Assembly (NCBI RefSeq): GCF_002994745.2 | Contig: NC_037089.1 | Location: 84,778,347 to 84,842,346 of the forward strand | Direction: 5' to 3' | Length of the DNA: 64,000 bases | Source: Rosa chinensis | Lineage: Eukaryota; Streptophyta; Magnoliopsida; Rosales; Rosaceae | In this document: positions 58,951 through 64,000 of the stretch, one piece after another | Layout of the letters: each line of letters starts with the position of its first letter | Position numbering within the stretch: position 1 is the first letter of the stretch | Translations under genes and position numbers: made by a program | Notes under the pieces: model-generated | Databases searched by the model: none | Told to the model about the DNA's origin: nothing | What the model saw: the letters and a program-made list of their open reading frames with translations, nothing else

Positions 58951-60709
58951 TGCTTTATTGTGTTTTTAGTAGTTAGTATATAAAAAAAAAAACAAAAAAA
59001 ACAAAAAAACAAAAATAGTTGATGTTGGATTGTGTTTTTATTGTGTTTTTAATTGATGTTGTGATACAAAGGTATATTGGATTAAACATAGTCTTGAAAA
59101 AGGGTAGCTGTTTCAGTCCCATTGCACATCGAGACTCCCTGTTCCCGTACCTAAGTGTTGAAATTAAATTAAATTGTAAAAAAAAAAAAAAAAAAATGTT
59201 GGTTTTAGAGTGTTTTTGTTTGTTTGAGTCTTAGGATGCTTCTAAACGTCTAGGATGAACATGTCTCTGAATTCATGGCTGAAGGTTTTCACAATCAAAA
59301 TAAGACTTAATTGATTTCTGTGGTTAATCGACATTGTGATGCTTGTATGAAGATTTGAGATAGGATTGTAACTTGGTTCATTAAGCATGCTAGGATTAAG
59401 TCTGATTCATTTGACCCAAAGTGAGTTTTTGTGCTAAAATACTTTCTTTTCGAGTGCTTATTGATAAATTCAGAATTTCATGGCTGTATTTGCAAAACCT
59501 CATCATTCTTTTGAAAATCCAATGATCATGTGCCATAGATTTTAATGGACTAGAGAGTACTAGAACTTGGCTGTTGTGACTGTCAAAACTTGTATGCCAT
59601 AATATGCACTGATCCTAGATAGGATAGAAGGCATTAGGGTAACCACCAAAGCCAAACAAGCATGTGTCCCCAATTGTGCCCGTCGTGGGACTCCTTAGAA
59701 TGAACCCCTTTGAGCCTACGTTGAAAACCTTTGTTTCATCACCCTCACTACCCTACCATGAGCTTAGTACAGGATATCTCTACCCTTGTCTTAAGGACTT
59801 AGTAGAGCATGACATAGTATGTAGGGGTGACGATGAAAGACAAGTATGGGGTGGGAAAAATCCAAGAAAAAAAAATTTTTGCCTTGAAAAAAAAAACGAA
59901 AGAAAGAAAGAAAAGCGGCAAAAGAGAAGAAAAATTGAAAAGAAAACTCTTGGGAAAATGTTGAAGTGTGGTTTTGGACTTGCAAATTTGTAGAAGGCTC
60001 AAAGTTGAAAATTATGCCTTTGTCCATTCCCATGTTGGTTAGAGTGAAGGTTTGGCCCAAAACAATGATATTTGGTCTACAAAAATGATGGCATAAGGTG
60101 GTCCTTATATGCTCTGCTAGGTCCTTAGGATTTTTTGTATCCTTAATCTTCATTTCAAAAACCCTAGCTTAGCCCCATTACAACCTGTTTTAAGTGCTGA
60201 CTTGATCCTTGAGATGGGCAGTCTTTGGTTAGTGGAGTCAGTTACGCAGTCGAGCTTATGGTTTAGGTCCATTTGTGCACTTAGTCATTTCATGAGGTCT
60301 TTAAAAATTCTTCACAAAAATGTGTTTATTGATGAAATATGCAAGCTGTTTGTTGCCTTACAATTTGTTCTCTTGCATATACTTGAGTGTGAAGCTTTTA
60401 AGCATAGCCATTTCTGAGAGAAAAATCGAGAGTATGCCCTGTGAGTTTGGATTGGACTTGTTCGAAACATGCTATCATTCACTGTATAACTTAAGTTCTC
60501 CATATCTTGCTTAGTCATATGAATGTCACAGGTTTATTAACCATGGAATTATCTTTGTGATTTTGATTAAGTGTTTAACGTGAAAGCCATGAGTTTGGAG
60601 TCTCTGAGACAACAGTTAGGAGCAATAGAGTCATTTTCTTGCTTTTTGTCAAGTCTTTGTTCTGTTTTGGATTTTTTTGTTTTGTTTTGCTAAGGGACTA
60701 GCAAAAGCT
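58951..60709 (+). other. Non-coding 3' internal region of the Gypsy element
   Basis: A-rich tracts (58982-59015, 59178-59196, 59866-59945) and short ORFs only. No polymerase remnant was recognised. Confidence 0.55.
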
Positions 60710-60724
60710 AAGTGTGGGGGAATT
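60710..60724 (+). other. Polypurine tract of the Gypsy element
   Basis: AAGTGTGGGGGAATT directly before the TGATAGG start of the 3' LTR. Confidence 0.8.
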
Positions 60725-62584
60725 TGATAGGAGCATTTTAATGCGGTATTTTAATAGTTAATTCCTCACATTTTGCTTAGTTAATTCCTTAACTGAATCG
60801 ATTTTTAATTCAATTTCTATTTTTAGGTACATTGGAGTAGATGAAGGTGAAATGAGCATTATGTCCATAATTACCTGGAAATGATGGAGAAAAATGGAAA
60901 TGTACTAAAAGATCAATTTTACACATATTCCTACTCCGGCTAGGAGAAACCAAGCCAAGCAAAGAAGAAGGAGCGGCCGCCTGACCAAATGAACTTCAAA
61001 TGAGCTGAAACCTTCCAGATCCATTCTAAACACCCAAATGATCATTTCTTATGAAGAGTGCCAGAGAAAAATATGAGTGGAAGGCCTTCAAACAATCAAC
61101 CCAATTCTCTACAGAAGCAAAACCGGAAAACTGGACCTGTAAGAGGTCCAGCAGCATTTTCGGCCCAACCACATGGCAATACATTCTGAAATTTCACCAC
61201 AATGATCTACACTCATAGTGGAACATTTCATATGAAGAAGTCAAAGGCTAAAACTGAGTTCTTAGTGGAGATAAAAATTAAAGGAATAAAGGAAGAGAAA
61301 GTGATCTCACCTAACAAATCCACTAAGTGTTTAAGTGCTCATACCTAACAAATCCACCAAGTGTTTAAGTGCTCAAACCTAACCCATTATGATTTGTTTA
61401 AAGGCCAAATAGTGTTGCTTGGAAGCCTATAAATAGAGACCAATTCACCATTTCATAACACATCTTCCTTCATCCATCTCATCTTCTTTGTCTCTCCATT
61501 TCCTTTCCATTTTCCTTCTCCATTCTCTAGTTGCAAAGTTCTGCGTTTTCAAGCAAGGAGAGGAAGAAGAAGAAGGAGCCGTGAAGATCATATCCTCCAT
61601 CATCCACCTTGAAGGCTTGCTTCCAAGATTCAAGATCCAACCATCTAGCTCTCCATCTCCATCTCCCCTCACGGTGTAATTCATTCTTTTTCCTTGTAAT
61701 GATCTTTTGTTTTCCTTGTTTGAATTCATATGAACTTGTTTCTAGTTAACAATAATGTTTAGGGTAAAGTTTAAACCCAATTTCTATGTTTAAATAAAGT
61801 TTTCGAATTCTATAATTGTGATTCTAAGTTGCTTATGTGAGTTTGTTCGATTAAATTTGCTTTACAGAAAACTTTTATATGTTTATCTTATTTGGGTCGA
61901 CACTTATAGGATTTGCATGTAATTGGTGCTAGGTTTAAGAACATGAAATCGACTTTTCGTTTTGTGTAACTTGAATCAAAAGTAGTAAAGGTTCTGGACA
62001 AGAATCGAATTTAATTGAAGAGGATTGCAATTAGGTGGACTTTTCCATAACTAAGTTGTACACTTGAGTTGATAGCCTTTCTCTATGTCTAATGCATTGA
62101 ACATGTCATGATTGACTAGCTTTCTAGGGCTTGATTGCATGTTTGATAGGATTAATCTAGGTGCTTTCGCTTAGGTTAATTAGCATTGAAAAGTAAAATA
62201 TGGGAAATCATTTGCTTTCGAATGTTTCACATGATCAACTCCTCTCTCATGACTTGGAAGAACAATTATAGGGTTTGAATCGAATTTGATTACATGGAAT
62301 TAATTTTGATCTTTGTTCCTTGCGTTCCACCCTTGTATATATGTTTTTACATTTTCTTTATTTTCTTTATCTTAATTTTCAATTCTATAATTCTTAAACC
62401 CCCCTTTTTATTTTGTTACTTGTATATATTTTTATTCTTTATTTTATTTTTGTAAATAATACTTTTCTTTAATTATTTGACAATGACAGGTGTACCCTCA
62501 ATCCCCGGAATAGAACGATCCCTATTTGCTTATACTACTAACGATATTTCAGGGTTAAATTATGTGCTTCCCAAGAGCGCATCA
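60725..62584 (+). repeat. 3' LTR of the Gypsy element
   Basis: Same length (1860 bp) as the 5' LTR. The only differences noticed are three transitions within the last ~35 bp. Confidence 0.93.
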
Positions 62585-62789
62585 TGTGTCACCTATGATA
62601 CACTATATGGTGGATGTTTATCAAGCCATTTTCAAAATGGCACTAGTCAAATTAAATTTCATTGACTAATAAGAACATTGAGATTCATCTCACATGCCTG
62701 ATGTCTTTTGCTTATAATAAGCAACTTGAGAGCACTATTGTGTGTTATTCCACAGATTTATTGTAACCTCTTGAGTTTCTATTGAAACT

Positions 62790-63290
62790 AAATTCCAGTT
62801 ATCTAGGAACCTGATGTTACATAAGAGGTTGTTATAAATTGAAAAAAATTAAAACCTCAAGTTTCTTGGATCTCTAATTATATGAGGGCATGAAGTCCCT
62901 CCTCTTTATGACTACACATTTATGTGTGACACAGAACTTGAGGTTCTCCGCATGATAAAGTTACTTGTTCTTATGGATTGTAGTCTTTAACTCGAAATTT
63001 CGAGTATATCATTTTGGCCAGCAGTTCAAAATGAAGTTGGTCCATTCCAATTATCAGTATTCCACAATTAATATCTACTGAAGCTAAGGTAACAACCATA
63101 TCAAGAGTTGTAGATCTTGATCTATGGCTCCAAATGAGCTACTATCATGTTACCGAATTTGAAATGTTGTTGCATTATTTGCTTATTATATGGTTGGAGA
63201 AGACTTTATGCCATCAGATATATACTGTATCGAATTTTCTGCAGTAAATTAAGGCATATGATGTCATGAACCTGAAGTTCCTTGAACCAA
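62790..63290 (+). repeat. Array of GAACCTGAAGTTC-type motifs, right part
   Basis: Continuation of the 52380-53530 array beyond the Gypsy insertion: AGGAACCTGATGTTAC, AGAACTTGAGGTTCTC, GGCCAGCAGTTCAAAA, GAACCTGAAGTTCCTTG. Confidence 0.65.
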
Positions 63291-64000
63291 ATACACTATT
63301 TCGGCATGACCGGTTACTTCATCTTTTGTCTACCATGTTGCACGGAATCACTTACAAGTTTGATGATTGCTAATCTTACTCACAAGCAAATTGTTTATTT
63401 ACATATTTGCGAGTTGTCACTTTAATGAGACAATCCTCCTGCAATGAGGGGGAGAAACATTGTTCCTGAAGAACGATATGAATTAGTGTGAGATATTTAT
63501 CCACCGTCTCATTTTGACTTTGTCACTTTGAGAAATATCAAAACTAGTGAATTGATAAAAGAAAGTGACAAAATTATATGCTAAATGCAAAGGCATCTGC
63601 TTGGGTTAAAGTCCTTGAGACCAACCATATTAATACAAGCAATGTAGCTAGACTCCATTTGATTTGTAGGATGCAAATGTATCCAATTGACATGGTTCTC
63701 CTGAAGAGAATGTCATTACACAATATCACAGCTCCTAATATGGCTACACATACAGAGGGTGTAGGTACGCCATTCAGAAATGATGTCTTAGTGATACAAT
63801 AATAAATCAATATGGTTGATGCTAATGGACAAAACATTTTTGACCTAAAACTTGGTTTGGGTTCGCCACCAGCCAATGAACACCTTCACTCCAAAGAAAG
63901 TGATATATTTTTGAATGCATCTTTTGAGCATGGTCATAATAAGACAGTCTTCCCGCCGTTAGGGGGAGGAAAAACTACTGTCATTTGAATAACGGCGTGA

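Larger units (their letters stand above)
53857..62584 (+). mobile_element. Young non-autonomous LTR retrotransposon (Gypsy, Athila-like) carrying a WUSCHEL-like gene
   Basis: The element is 8728 bp long with a perfect 5-bp target duplication TGTGT (53852-53856 and 62585-62589). Both LTRs are 1860 bp. The primer site after the 5' LTR, TGGCGCCGTTGCCGGGGAT, matches the 3' end of plant tRNA-Asp. A purine tract AAGTGTGGGGGAATT precedes the 3' LTR. LTR length, primer type and the TGGGAGGCAACCCA modules point to the Athila group. No gag, protease, integrase or reverse transcriptase can be found, so it depends on a relative for movement. The interior holds an antisense homeobox gene and a sense ORF of unknown role. 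I saw only three differences between the LTRs, so the insertion is recent. Confidence 0.93.
51175..64000 (+). mobile_element. Decayed copia-like LTR retrotransposon, split by the Gypsy element; runs off the window
   Basis: Apart from the inserted 53857-62584 element, this region begins with the short LTR and at its right end shows DLKLGLGSPP and FPPLGG (nt 63842-63975), the latter typical of the integrase/reverse-transcriptase linker of plant copia polyproteins. No gag, protease or integrase core is recognisable between them. Two stretches are filled with the GAAGTTC-type motif described below. The reading frame is broken by many stops. Confidence 0.55.

Noticed and set aside
59664..60153. 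Lysine-rich plus frame and phenylalanine-rich minus frame
   Set aside because: Low-complexity A-rich DNA in the non-coding interior of the Gypsy element.

Overview
The window is nuclear DNA of a flowering plant, almost certainly a eudicot. Genes have short exons with GT-AG introns, proteins are plant-type (MBD9, HD-Zip I, SWEET, WUSCHEL-type homeobox), intergenic DNA is AT-rich, and more than half of the window is transposable elements at several nesting depths. A rosid is plausible but the sequence alone does not fix the family.

Layout. 1-7.9 kb: the C-terminal exons of MBD9 (+) face a complete HD-Zip I gene of the HAT5/ATHB-1 type (-). The same two genes are neighbours in Arabidopsis (recalled locus numbers), so this is old microsynteny; the HAT5 leader carries two uORFs. 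8-16 kb: AT-rich intergenic DNA with eroded MITEs and microsatellites. 16.4-22.7 kb: two ~3 kb solo-LTR-like elements of one family, each with its own 5-bp target duplication, 207 bp apart. 24-25 kb: a Mutator-type element with a small hAT MITE inside it. 26.4-28.1 kb: a complete six-exon SWEET sugar transporter gene. 29.3-31.9 kb: a broken LINE interrupted by a hAT MITE and ended by a reversed copia remnant. 33.4-37 kb: a large palindrome, a 0.6-kb duplication and a long (GA)n tract. 37.2-40.7 kb: three fragments of a uS15 ribosomal-protein gene around an intact, intronless RING-H2 gene. 41.9-43 kb: two MITEs. 43.8-48.4 kb: a complete-ended hAT transposon whose transposase is inactivated. 48.6-50.3 kb: three Mutator-type elements nested one in another. 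51.2 kb to the end: a decayed copia-like element split by a young, complete LTR retrotransposon at 53857-62584.

The most striking object is that last element. It has 1860-bp LTRs that look nearly identical, a TGTGT target duplication, a tRNA-Asp-type primer site and a purine tract, but no gag or pol. Instead it carries an open, intronless WUSCHEL-like homeobox gene on the antisense strand with its own TATA box, and on the sense strand a 176-codon ORF of unknown role. It looks like a recent non-autonomous retrotransposon that has captured a stem-cell regulator gene.
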